From NCBI GenBank assembly GCA_023265625.1, contig JAHFST010000009.1, positions 1 to 64,000 of the forward strand: DNA of 64,000 nt, in the 5' to 3' direction. The stretch comes from Deltaproteobacteria bacterium (GTDB lineage: Bacteria > UBA10199 > JACPAL01 > JAHFST01). Made by a program: the position numbers and the translations under genes. A model generated the notes under the pieces. That model searched no databases. It worked only from the letters and a program-made list of their open reading frames with translations, and was not told the origin of the DNA. Below are positions 10,286 through 18,452 of the stretch, piece after piece (the first letter of the stretch is position 1; each line of letters starts with the position of its first letter).

Positions 10286-13002
10286 GGATCGAGCTAGCCC
10301 TCTCACCTCAAGGCCATCTTTATTTGGCAATGGACCCCGAGGACTCAGCGCTGCCCAAAGACATGGCGGCGCATGTGAGACATACCTTTGAAGAGGGAGA
10401 GGGCGCGGGCCTGTTGTATTTGGGGGGAGACCTTGCCTCGGCCGTGCTTCCTCCAACCTTTGGCTACTGGCGAGATTTCGCGCGAAAATTTTTCTCCCAA
10501 GCTTGTGTTCATCCGGAAATTCAAAAGGACACTCAATCCTTCCACTTTGAGCCGCCTTTGGTGGAGTTTGAAAAAATCATAGGCCTAGCCCCGCCCATGG
10601 TGGGTGCGGAATATTTGACACCTGAAGCCCTGATAACGCTTTGGTCTTCCCTGGAAGCGGCATTCCTTGGAGAATTCTCCCATTTTAAGGGAACTTTGCA
10701 AGAATACCTCAAAACCAAGCATGAGGTCTGGAATGTCGTCGGCCGTGTCTGTCTTCATCTCGCGGAAAACAAACAAAACTCCAAAAAACCGTTCGCCTTC
10801 CTCGCCACTTATGCCGACAACCTCTCGCAGGAGGCTCGCGTTCAGCACCGTTCCTTGGCAAAGGCCCTGGAAGAGTACGCCGGGAATCGGCAGAACCTGC
10901 TCAATCTCCTGGTCCCGATCCAAAAAGCCGCTGAGCAAAGCCCTTTTCTGAAAAAATTAGTGGATGAGGGCAAGATTTACCATCCACTGGCCCTGGCACC
11001 GGCAGAGGCCTTGGCGTTCCTCAAGGAGATTCCCCTTTTTGAGGCAAGCGGCCTCGTGGTGCGCGTTCCGAATTGGTGGGCCGCCCAGAAACCCTCACGT
11101 CCCCAGGTCAACGTGACCATCGGACAAAAAGAGGCCTCGTTCTTGGGCGCCGACTCTCTGCTCGATTTCTCGATCCATGTCAGCCTAGACGGCCAACCCG
11201 TGACCCGACGGGAACTGGATGAAATTCTCAAGATGTCCGGCGGACTGGTTTCCCTCAAGGGAAAATGGGTGGAACTCGATCCGGAAAAATTGCAAGAAGC
11301 CCTCGATCATTGGGAAAAAATCCAGCGCCTCACCGCCAAAGGACTGATGTCCTACTCGGACGCCATGCGCCTCCTGGCTGGGCTTCCTGTGGGCGGTAAC
11401 AAAGAGGATTCCGATCCTGCCTCGTCCGTTCGGGAATGGTCCCAGGTCAACGCCGGTGAGTGGCTCGGTCAAATGCTAGCTGAGCTGCGCCATCCGGAAG
11501 GTATGGACAATCTTAACATGAAAAGTTGGCTGCACGCGCAACTTCGTCCCTATCAAGAAAAGGGCGTCGAATGGCTCTGGCTCCTCCATCATCTTGGCTT
11601 GGGAGGCTGCTTGGCCGACGACATGGGGTTGGGTAAAACCATTCAGGTGATCGGCCTGCTGTCAGGTCTTAAGCGGAAAGGTTTTAAGAAAAAACACATT
11701 ATCGTCGTACCTGCCTCGCTGGTGTCCAACTGGAAGTCGGAAATGAATCGATTCGCACCCGAGCTAAAAATCCTCGCGGCCCATCCTTCCGAAATGCCCG
11801 CCCAGGATCTACATGGATTGGACGAGTCCAAGCTGACAAACATCGATGTCGTCCTCATGACCTATGGGGGCATTGTCCGGCTGAATTGGCCGAAAGAAAT
11901 CCCATGGGGTGTGGTCATCTTGGACGAGGCCCAGTCCATCAAGAACCCAAACTCCCTCCAGACCAAGGCCGCCAAAACCCTACAAGGAATGACACGGCTG
12001 GTCCTGACCGGAACTCCGATTGAAAACCGCCTCTCGGATCTCTGGTCCCTGTTTGATTTCATCTGTCCCGGCCTCTTGGGAAACGCCAAGGACTTTGGGA
12101 ACTACGCCAAGAAAATCGCCAATGCTTCCGGCACGGACACCTACGGACCTCTCCGCACCTTGGTCTCTCCTTACATCCTGCGCCGGCTCAAGACCGACAA
12201 AAAAATCATCGCGGATTTGCCCGAAAAGACCGAAGTGAAGGCTTATTGCCCTCTCACCAAAATCCAGGCCTCGCTTTATGAACAATCGGTGGCGGCCCTA
12301 GAGCAAGCATTGGAGAAATTGGCCGATTCCAACGATGCCGAAGACAAAATGAAACGGCGCGGCATCGTGCTGGCCTATCTCATGCGCCTGAAACAAATCT
12401 GCAATCACCCGTCGCAATGGCTTGCCGATGGCGGCTATCAAGCGGATCAGAGCGGCAAATTCGCGCGTCTCGCGGAAATCTGCGAGCCCATCGCGAATCG
12501 CCAGGAAAAATGTCTCGTCTTTACACAATTTCGTGAAATGACAGACCCTTTGGACGTCTTGCTGGCAACCCTCTTCAAGAAGAAAGGCCTGATCCTTCAC
12601 GGGCAAACACCCGTTTCCAAGAGAAATGAACTTGTTAAAAATTTTCAGGAAGATGAGCTGGGATGCCCCTATTTTATCCTTTCCCTCAAGGCCGGAGGCA
12701 CCGGTCTCAACCTGACAGCGGCCTCCCATGTCATCCACTTTGACCGTTGGTGGAATCCTGCCGTGGAAAATCAGGCCACGGACCGAGCCTTCCGAATCGG
12801 CCAGAAAAAAAACGTGCTGGTGCACAAATTCATCTGCCGGGGAACCGTCGAAGAAAAGATCGACAATTTGATCGAATCCAAAAAGGCCTTGGCACAAAAC
12901 ATCCTCGAAGCGGACGCCAGCCCGATGCTAACCGAGATGAGCAATGAAGATCTCATCAAAACCGTCAGCCTGGATATTCACCGGGCCTTGGAGGAAGCAT
13001 AA
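10264..13002 (+). CDS. SNF2/HepA-family DEAD/DEAH-box ATPase
   Basis: This 912-aa protein has a complete Swi2/Snf2 engine: motif I DDMGLGKTIQ near residue 452, a DEAQ form of motif II near 554, LTGTPIENRL, and the C-terminal lobe GGTGLNLT...ENQATDRAFRIGQ near 815-846. The first ~430 residues match the bacterial SNF2-associated N-terminal region, with no other recognisable enzyme. It should be an ATP-driven double-stranded DNA translocase or remodeller. It overlaps the SWIM gene by 22 bases. DEAQ instead of DEAH is common in bacterial members. Confidence 0.92.
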   Translation: MAQEEKIRIELALSPQGHLYLAMDPEDSALPKDMAAHVRHTFEEGEGAGLLYLGGDLASAVLPPTFGYWRDFARKFFSQACVHPEIQKDTQSFHFEPPLVEFEKIIGLAPPMVGAEYLTPEALITLWSSLEAAFLGEFSHFKGTLQEYLKTKHEVWNVVGRVCLHLAENKQNSKKPFAFLATYADNLSQEARVQHRSLAKALEEYAGNRQNLLNLLVPIQKAAEQSPFLKKLVDEGKIYHPLALAPAEALAFLKEIPLFEASGLVVRVPNWWAAQKPSRPQVNVTIGQKEASFLGADSLLDFSIHVSLDGQPVTRRELDEILKMSGGLVSLKGKWVELDPEKLQEALDHWEKIQRLTAKGLMSYSDAMRLLAGLPVGGNKEDSDPASSVREWSQVNAGEWLGQMLAELRHPEGMDNLNMKSWLHAQLRPYQEKGVEWLWLLHHLGLGGCLADDMGLGKTIQVIGLLSGLKRKGFKKKHIIVVPASLVSNWKSEMNRFAPELKILAAHPSEMPAQDLHGLDESKLTNIDVVLMTYGGIVRLNWPKEIPWGVVILDEAQSIKNPNSLQTKAAKTLQGMTRLVLTGTPIENRLSDLWSLFDFICPGLLGNAKDFGNYAKKIANASGTDTYGPLRTLVSPYILRRLKTDKKIIADLPEKTEVKAYCPLTKIQASLYEQSVAALEQALEKLADSNDAEDKMKRRGIVLAYLMRLKQICNHPSQWLADGGYQADQSGKFARLAEICEPIANRQEKCLVFTQFREMTDPLDVLLATLFKKKGLILHGQTPVSKRNELVKNFQEDELGCPYFILSLKAGGTGLNLTAASHVIHFDRWWNPAVENQATDRAFRIGQKKNVLVHKFICRGTVEEKIDNLIESKKALAQNILEADASPMLTEMSNEDLIKTVSLDIHRALEEA

Positions 13003-13029
13003 GTGAGCTCGTCGGGCGGACCGAGGGGA

Positions 13030-13476
13030 CTAATGGCGGGCAACATCCTTTAGCTGGGCAATCTCCCGCTCATGCCTTTGCAACGTCTCGTCAATCTGGG
13101 TTACTGCGGTATCAATCTTTTTAGCAAGGTTGCTTTCAACGGCGCTGATGGCCACCCGTAAGGAAAAATCGACCTTGTCGATCTTTTGGTCAAGGTGATC
13201 CAGTCTCTGCTCCACCCCATCGATTCTGCTAGTTAACCTTTGTTCGACTCCATCGATTCTGACAGTTAACCCCTGCTCAACTTCATCAATTCTTGTGTTC
13301 ACCTCGTCAAACCGTTTATCCATCTCCTGACGTAAAACCGTCCCCGTCAATTCGATCCGGTCAATGACCCTTCCGGTGAACGAACTCAGCTTCGAATTCA
13401 GCTTCGAGTCGATCAGTTTCCCGATCGCCTCCATGGTCACCTTGGTGGACTTTTTGCTGTTTTTCTTCTTGACCAT
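13030..13476 (-). CDS. Small coiled-coil protein
   Basis: The 148 residues start with a basic stretch (MVKKKNSKKSTK). From about residue 45 they form an almost continuous heptad coiled coil with repeated segments (TRIDEVEQGL, VRIDGVEQRL, SRIDGVEQRL). There is no signal peptide, membrane segment or catalytic motif. The near-identical VEQ units come from local duplication. Similar short coiled-coil proteins are widespread and of unknown role. It is convergent with the SNF2 gene. Confidence 0.7.
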   Translation of the reverse strand: MVKKKNSKKSTKVTMEAIGKLIDSKLNSKLSSFTGRVIDRIELTGTVLRQEMDKRFDEVNTRIDEVEQGLTVRIDGVEQRLTSRIDGVEQRLDHLDQKIDKVDFSLRVAISAVESNLAKKIDTAVTQIDETLQRHEREIAQLKDVARH

Positions 13477-13798
13477 CTCTTGAAAAGGCTAACGAAAGGC
13501 TCGGGGCCTTGTAAAGGAAAATAACGCGAAATTCTTCACCTTAGGAGCCACGCGCCTCAAGCGCCTGCCTGGGAAAGCACCAGGCTCAAACCCGCCAAAA
13601 ACACGGCCTGCAGAGGAAAATTCTCAAGACACATCCCCCAATAAAACCAAATAGATAGCGGACCCTGCGCCCGGGGGCTAAAAAAATTAGCCCGAGATCA
13701 CGCAACTAATCCGCGGCCCGGACGATAATGCCTACTGATTGGTTGATGTGAGTTTGAGTGGGTGTGGCAAACAAATTGTTTTTTAGGAGGGTAGGATC
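13477..13798. other. 322-bp non-coding gap with a hairpin
   Basis: No coding frame is convincing here. A perfect 7-bp stem GGGCTAA (13675-13681) and TTAGCCC (13687-13693) with an AAAAA loop is not followed by a T-run, so it is not a standard terminator. The downstream gene's AGGAGG begins at 13785. Promoters for both divergent genes must lie here, but I cannot place them. Confidence 0.5.
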
Positions 13799-15586
13799 AT
13801 GGGTGATACAACGTTCGGCGTAAGTGGCGCTTCAGTGGGACTCGATTACACATCTCCATATGACAACCTGAGCTTGATGCTGTCTGTCGACTACATGAAG
13901 ACCAAATTAAAACCGTGGCTCACTCTCAATTTAGGAACACGAATCAAGACCGACTTCGGCCATCAAAGATCCCCCCTGGAGGTCCTGCAAAATCTCGCAC
14001 AAGATCGAGGGGCCCTTGCCTCATTACTGGCTCGGCCGGGTGTCACTTTGTCTGATCCGTCTGCGCATGGCACTGACAATGCCATCAGTGGAGATTACGA
14101 GGAGCGCGTGGTAATGCCGCTCGGCTGGGATTTTTTACATTTAGACCTTAAGTTTGATCCATTCGAGAATGGGGCCTTGATCGTTGTTCTTCCCGAGTTG
14201 GCATTGGGTGTTGACTGGGTCAATATCTTAGGGAAAGGCCAGCTCAACTTCGGCGACAAACCCGGCAAAGAAATTTGCACCACGGGAGTGGCCGATCCGA
14301 ATGGCACCCCCAAAGGCCCCGGTAGCGAGGCCTCCGCCCCGCCAAAAACTTGTAAAACGGGGGACCCAACACCGGTCGCACCCAATATGATCACAAGGGA
14401 CGAGAACAAGGGCCAGATTTCCCGCAGAGTCGGATTTGGTATCGCCTCCAACTTCACCACTTCTATTTTTAGCGCTTCCGTAGTTGGTGGCTATTATGGC
14501 GTGGGTGATCGCAATGGTGGGTATGTCACAAGCTTGTTAGACTTTCATGCCCCTGAAAAGAACATCAAGCCAGCCAGCTTACAAACAACTGCTGTAACAA
14601 GCCAAGTGTCGACCGGTGAATCGGCCGCTTATACCGTCACCGTCAACCAACCCGGCAATCTTGAATGGTGGATTTTGGACACCCGCACTAACACCATCAT
14701 TCCTGGCTCCCCCAACCACAATGACCAACAAGAAGGTGTCAGTCAGGGACAAAACCGCATCAATGTCCCGACAAAAACAGCGCCTGCTGGCACTTACAAA
14801 GTCCGCTTCGTCTTTACTCCGAAGGATGATGCAACGGATACGAAAGAGGCTACTGAGACCCTTGAGGTCAAGGATCCAGCACCTGTCGTTGAAGCGACGG
14901 AGCTCAGCGCCGATCCTACAGCAACGGCAATTGTCGGTAATGCGGTATTTGTTAATGTCCAATCCAACAAAACGGGAGATGGCACCTACAAATTCAATGT
15001 AGCGGGTACGGAACGTACCGGCGATTTTAGGATTGTTACACCAAACACACCGACCCGAATCAACATTAGAGGGACATCCGACCTCGTCGCTACCACGCCT
15101 GGCAATGAATACAAAATTGAATTTCAGATGGACGGGGTAAAAAGTACCACCGCACTCACCATGAATCCTGAAACTGAGGAAACTACCACTAAAACCCCGG
15201 TCGTTTTCTCATTGAACAGGACAGTGGTATCTAGTAGAGGCAAATTGGATGTAACAATCAAAACTCCAGGGTTGTATAAGATCACTATCAGTGACATCGA
15301 CATTACCTCCGATTTAGGCATCATCGAGATTATCAATTATGATAGCAACGACCCTAATGGAAAAATAATCATTCCGAATCCCAGAGAGTCGGGGAAAAAT
15401 GCGAAAATTGTCCGACTCAACTTGACCAAGGTCCCTGGCTTAGATGCGGGCAAAACATATGACGTCGTTGTAACCCCCGTGGGGAGATACGCTGACACTC
15501 TCGAAGCATCAACGCACCAATTCACTGTATCAGGTAGAACCGGAACTACTGGGCGCAGGCCCGGCAGAGGCACCACTGGAAAATAA
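13799..15586 (+). CDS. Hypothetical protein with beta-barrel-like N-terminus and Ig-like repeats (595 aa)
   Basis: Residues 1-260 alternate hydrophobic and polar residues with many aromatic ends (LSLMLSVDYMKTKLKPWLTLNLGTRIKTDFG), as in outer-membrane barrels. Residues 265-590 read as several beta-sandwich modules (AGTYKVRFVFTP, GNEYKIEFQM, GLYKITISDI), ending in a TGRRPGRG tail. No signal peptide is present, and an in-frame stop 12 bases upstream rules out a longer form. The start has a strong AGGAGG. The protein may be N-terminally truncated or exported by another route. It probably forms an operon with the next gene, 27 bp away. I do not recognise the family. Confidence 0.65.
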   Translation: MGDTTFGVSGASVGLDYTSPYDNLSLMLSVDYMKTKLKPWLTLNLGTRIKTDFGHQRSPLEVLQNLAQDRGALASLLARPGVTLSDPSAHGTDNAISGDYEERVVMPLGWDFLHLDLKFDPFENGALIVVLPELALGVDWVNILGKGQLNFGDKPGKEICTTGVADPNGTPKGPGSEASAPPKTCKTGDPTPVAPNMITRDENKGQISRRVGFGIASNFTTSIFSASVVGGYYGVGDRNGGYVTSLLDFHAPEKNIKPASLQTTAVTSQVSTGESAAYTVTVNQPGNLEWWILDTRTNTIIPGSPNHNDQQEGVSQGQNRINVPTKTAPAGTYKVRFVFTPKDDATDTKEATETLEVKDPAPVVEATELSADPTATAIVGNAVFVNVQSNKTGDGTYKFNVAGTERTGDFRIVTPNTPTRINIRGTSDLVATTPGNEYKIEFQMDGVKSTTALTMNPETEETTTKTPVVFSLNRTVVSSRGKLDVTIKTPGLYKITISDIDITSDLGIIEIINYDSNDPNGKIIIPNPRESGKNAKIVRLNLTKVPGLDAGKTYDVVVTPVGRYADTLEASTHQFTVSGRTGTTGRRPGRGTTGK

Positions 15587-15613
15587 ACGTTCGATATTGA
15601 TGAGGATAACATT

Positions 15614-17773
15614 ATGATCCATTTTCAAAAGACACTGGCAGGATTGGCTTTTGTAGGAGTAGTCGGGGGAGTGGCAAGATCCGCCACGGCCGCACCTTTG
15701 GGACCAGAAACAAGCCCCACCGATGCCTTGGTCACTCTCAAAGAAATCGTGATGGGGAAAAACCCGGGAAAGGCATTTGTGGGAAGCTTGATTCCAAGCG
15801 GTCTTCCTAAAGCCGGGTTAAGCACCGAAGGCTTTGACGCCGATCCAACCATCGCTGATGTCCTAGCCTGGGTCAAGCAAGAGGCCCGTGGGGAAGATAT
15901 CAAAGATCTCCTCAAGGACCTGAAAAGCTCCATCAAAGGGATTAACGATGCAAAGGAATATGATGGCGACGGCGATCCAACCCTACTCACAGAGGCAGAT
16001 TTTACCCTGGGCAACGGCTACACGGCAAAGATCCGGGCCCGGGATTACAAGAACATCCGCGGTCTCATCCAAATGATCGCCCTGGTGGCTTACGTAAATG
16101 GGAAAATGATATTGGACGATTTGGTAAAGGTCGACCCAGACCTCCGGATGAAGGCCTATGCTATTCAAGCCGAAAGGGCCGTTGAAGCAAAGCCAGTAGC
16201 TAGACCCGTAGTCAAAGCAGAAGAACCAGCCCCGTCTACGGCGATAGCATCTAATCCCCAACCAGTACCCGCCCAGCAAGAACCAGAACCGGCTACTCCC
16301 GCTGTGAATGACACCACACCCCCGGAGGACCCTGCGGCGCAAGCTCCAATCGATGGAGCCGCCGCTGTTAATAATCCCCCCACCCAAACACCCGGGCACT
16401 TTCCCTGGAAATTCATATTCATCAGCTTGGGACTCGTTGCGGGTACATTTGGTGCGGCATTCGGGATTAGAGCTGCCGTAAGATCCAACCGCCGCAAAAA
16501 TGCCGTTGCCAAAAGCCTTGTGGCTGGCGATGGCCATGGTAAAACTGCATTTGAGCAGGATATTGCCGCTCGAAGAGCGGAGATCAAGCGTTTACAAAAT
16601 TTGCAAGGCAGGGAAAGACTGAAGGATAAAGATTTGAGAAATAAAATAAAAGTGGTGCAAGCAGGCGGAAGGGCCTATCTGGAACATCTCGTGCAGGCGG
16701 CCGAAAAAACCGGCGACGCTGATGCGAAACGAAGCTCCAGCGTCCGATTAGAAAGTTTTAATCCTAGCAGCAAACTTGACCCAGCCCATTATACCCTGAG
16801 CCAACTCAAGGGCATCGTCGCTCGGGCCGAGAAGGCTGAAGCGTCTGGGAACAAGGGGAAAAAGGCCACCGATCCTAATAAACAAATGTCATTCACTTTT
16901 TATGATGAAGACCGTCACCCTACAACGAGGCAACTAGATTTACCGGCCCTCTCTCGATTACTAAACAAAGAGCTAAGTGATGAATTACTACCAAAAACTG
17001 AAAGCGAGCTTGAGCATCATCTAGATGACGCAGCAAATCTGATCAAGGAAGCGCGTGGATATTGGGAACACAAAGTCCTCACCTCCAATACTGAATTTGT
17101 TCGTGCCACATTACGGTTGGATGACATCATCACTCAACGAAGCTCACGCACACAAGTCGTGGATTTTAAAAAAACGGATCCCAATGACACCGTAACTCTC
17201 ACACTCTCCAAGGGGCCCGTACAAAAGACTTTGAACCAATGCGCCGCTGATCTCGCAAGCTGGCTCTCTGATGCAGAGCTCTCAACCAAGCATAACCTCC
17301 AGGGCTATCTAGGCACCGTCAAACAATTGCTTGATGTTATGGAGGGCCATTGGTCAGCAAGAACCTTGAACAGCCATGCGGGATATGTCGCTCAACGTGA
17401 GCGATTACAAGGTCTCAGGAAAGGGACGATCGTGCCTAAAACCACAGCGGCAGCGGCAGCTCCAGCACCGGTGGTAGCAGCGCCAGCGGCGGCAAGCACA
17501 CCACTAAGCGATGACCCCAAAAAGGTGCATACATTCTACATTCCTGCAGGTCATTCATATAAAACCGAAGGTAATTACGATGACGACCTATATGGGCTTA
17601 GCGGTCTTATAGAGATGGCCATAAGTGCCGGCAATGAGAATATTGCGAAGGCTCTACTCGAGGATGGCCTTAAATATTGGTCGGCTCAGGCAATTGCTAC
17701 CCATGATGCTGATACTCAAAATATCGGTATCACGCTTGCCGATTTAGTCGCAAGATTCTTCCCCGCGGACTAA
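15614..17773 (+). CDS. Hypothetical envelope protein, signal peptide and one transmembrane segment (719 aa)
   Basis: MIHFQKTLAGLAFVGVVGGVARSATA is a signal peptide. Residues 27-185 are a mixed domain. Residues 190-260 are a Pro/Ala/Glu-rich linker typical of periplasmic spacers. A membrane helix (FIFISLGLVAGTFGAAFGI) near 265-285 is followed by basic residues, so the C-terminal ~430 residues should be cytoplasmic; they are helical and charged with a second Ala/Pro linker near 615-635. GAGGATAACATT precedes the ATG. The topology suggests a link between periplasm and cytoplasm, perhaps working with the barrel-like upstream product. The function is unknown. Confidence 0.65.
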   Translation: MIHFQKTLAGLAFVGVVGGVARSATAAPLGPETSPTDALVTLKEIVMGKNPGKAFVGSLIPSGLPKAGLSTEGFDADPTIADVLAWVKQEARGEDIKDLLKDLKSSIKGINDAKEYDGDGDPTLLTEADFTLGNGYTAKIRARDYKNIRGLIQMIALVAYVNGKMILDDLVKVDPDLRMKAYAIQAERAVEAKPVARPVVKAEEPAPSTAIASNPQPVPAQQEPEPATPAVNDTTPPEDPAAQAPIDGAAAVNNPPTQTPGHFPWKFIFISLGLVAGTFGAAFGIRAAVRSNRRKNAVAKSLVAGDGHGKTAFEQDIAARRAEIKRLQNLQGRERLKDKDLRNKIKVVQAGGRAYLEHLVQAAEKTGDADAKRSSSVRLESFNPSSKLDPAHYTLSQLKGIVARAEKAEASGNKGKKATDPNKQMSFTFYDEDRHPTTRQLDLPALSRLLNKELSDELLPKTESELEHHLDDAANLIKEARGYWEHKVLTSNTEFVRATLRLDDIITQRSSRTQVVDFKKTDPNDTVTLTLSKGPVQKTLNQCAADLASWLSDAELSTKHNLQGYLGTVKQLLDVMEGHWSARTLNSHAGYVAQRERLQGLRKGTIVPKTTAAAAAPAPVVAAPAAASTPLSDDPKKVHTFYIPAGHSYKTEGNYDDDLYGLSGLIEMAISAGNENIAKALLEDGLKYWSAQAIATHDADTQNIGITLADLVARFFPAD

Positions 17774-17785
17774 AGCACCTGCTAC

Positions 17786-17843
17786 CCCTCAGCCCGGCTG
17801 AACTGTATTTTACGCGTGGCCTCGGTCTCGCGGGAGCGGCAGT
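17786..17843 (-). pseudogene. Ghost 3' end of the sulfite reductase gene (direct repeat copy A)
   Basis: On the minus strand this encodes CRSRETEATRKIQFSRAEG followed by TAG, exactly the C-terminus of the sulfite reductase that ends at 18453. It matches 18457-18514 at 54 of 58 bases. The three differences inside shared codons (Thr ACC/ACT, Arg CGT/CGA, Ile ATA/ATT) are all synonymous. It abuts the toxin stop codon directly. It looks like a displaced old gene end. Confidence 0.85.
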
Positions 17844-18187
17844 TAACCACATATCCATGCGGAGACTCTTTTCTTGATTCCTGCCAGTCTTTCCGGAGAT
17901 ATCGCCCCAATAGTACCTGCCAACAAACCACCCTCTACCACAGCCAGTCGCCCCAAGCGAATGAGACTGATCATTTTCAAGCCTGATGAGGAAAAATCCG
18001 GATCGCCTTCTTGAATAATTTCATCAAAACCTTTTGTCTCCTGGCGAAGTTGGGAGGAAATCATGCAGATGAGCCAATCGTCAAAATCTCCAGGCACCTT
18101 CCCCAACAAAAGGGCGGGACGCAATTTGGATACTGTTTGATCCGTGTAAGGAAATGGGAAAAGGACAACCTGACCCGAACGCCTCAT
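17843..18187 (-). CDS. MazF/PemK-family toxin (endoribonuclease) of a type II toxin-antitoxin pair
   Basis: The opening RRSGQVVLFPFPYTDQTVSKLRPALLL is the conserved PemK/MazF strand pattern, and 114 aa is the family length. These toxins cleave mRNA at short sequences. The ATG overlaps the antitoxin stop as ATGA, so the two are translationally coupled. The gene's stop codon directly abuts a duplicated 3' end of the sulfite reductase gene, so the module looks inserted at that gene. Target sequence specificity cannot be read from the protein. Confidence 0.85.
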   Translation of the reverse strand: MRRSGQVVLFPFPYTDQTVSKLRPALLLGKVPGDFDDWLICMISSQLRQETKGFDEIIQEGDPDFSSSGLKMISLIRLGRLAVVEGGLLAGTIGAISPERLAGIKKRVSAWICG

Positions 18188-18393
18188 TGAAACTTTTCCT
18201 TCAAATCTCTGGCGGTGTACTCAGGAGATGGCTCATTCTCCATCCCCCGCATTGCGGAAGAAATAGAGAGATCTTTCCAATCAGAATCGGCCCCTTTTCT
18301 TGAATCAATAAAATCAATAAAATCCAAAACTTCCGACTGAATTGCTTCCGGCATTTTTTCCAGCTTTCTCACGATTCTCTGAGTCAGTGACAT
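18184..18393 (-). CDS. DUF2281-type antitoxin of the MazF-like toxin
   Basis: This 69-aa protein (MSLTQRIVRKLEKMPEAIQ, then EVLDFIDFIDSRK) fits DUF2281 proteins, which are found as antitoxins beside MazF/PemK or VapC toxins. The helical N-terminus probably carries dimer and DNA contacts, and the acidic C-terminus probably covers the toxin. GGAGG lies nine bases before the ATG. It is first in the two-gene operon, the usual antitoxin-first order. Confidence 0.75.
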   Translation of the reverse strand: MSLTQRIVRKLEKMPEAIQSEVLDFIDFIDSRKGADSDWKDLSISSAMRGMENEPSPEYTARDLKEKFQ

Positions 18394-18452
18394 AATGGCT
18401 AACCTCCAGCTACAAGATTACCATATGAAAAATTGAAGTTCAATTTTTTAAA

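Noticed and set aside
13675-13693. GGGCTAA/TTAGCCC hairpin as an intrinsic terminator
   Set aside because: No T-run follows on either strand, and no gene ends just upstream of it on either strand. The flanking genes both start from this gap.
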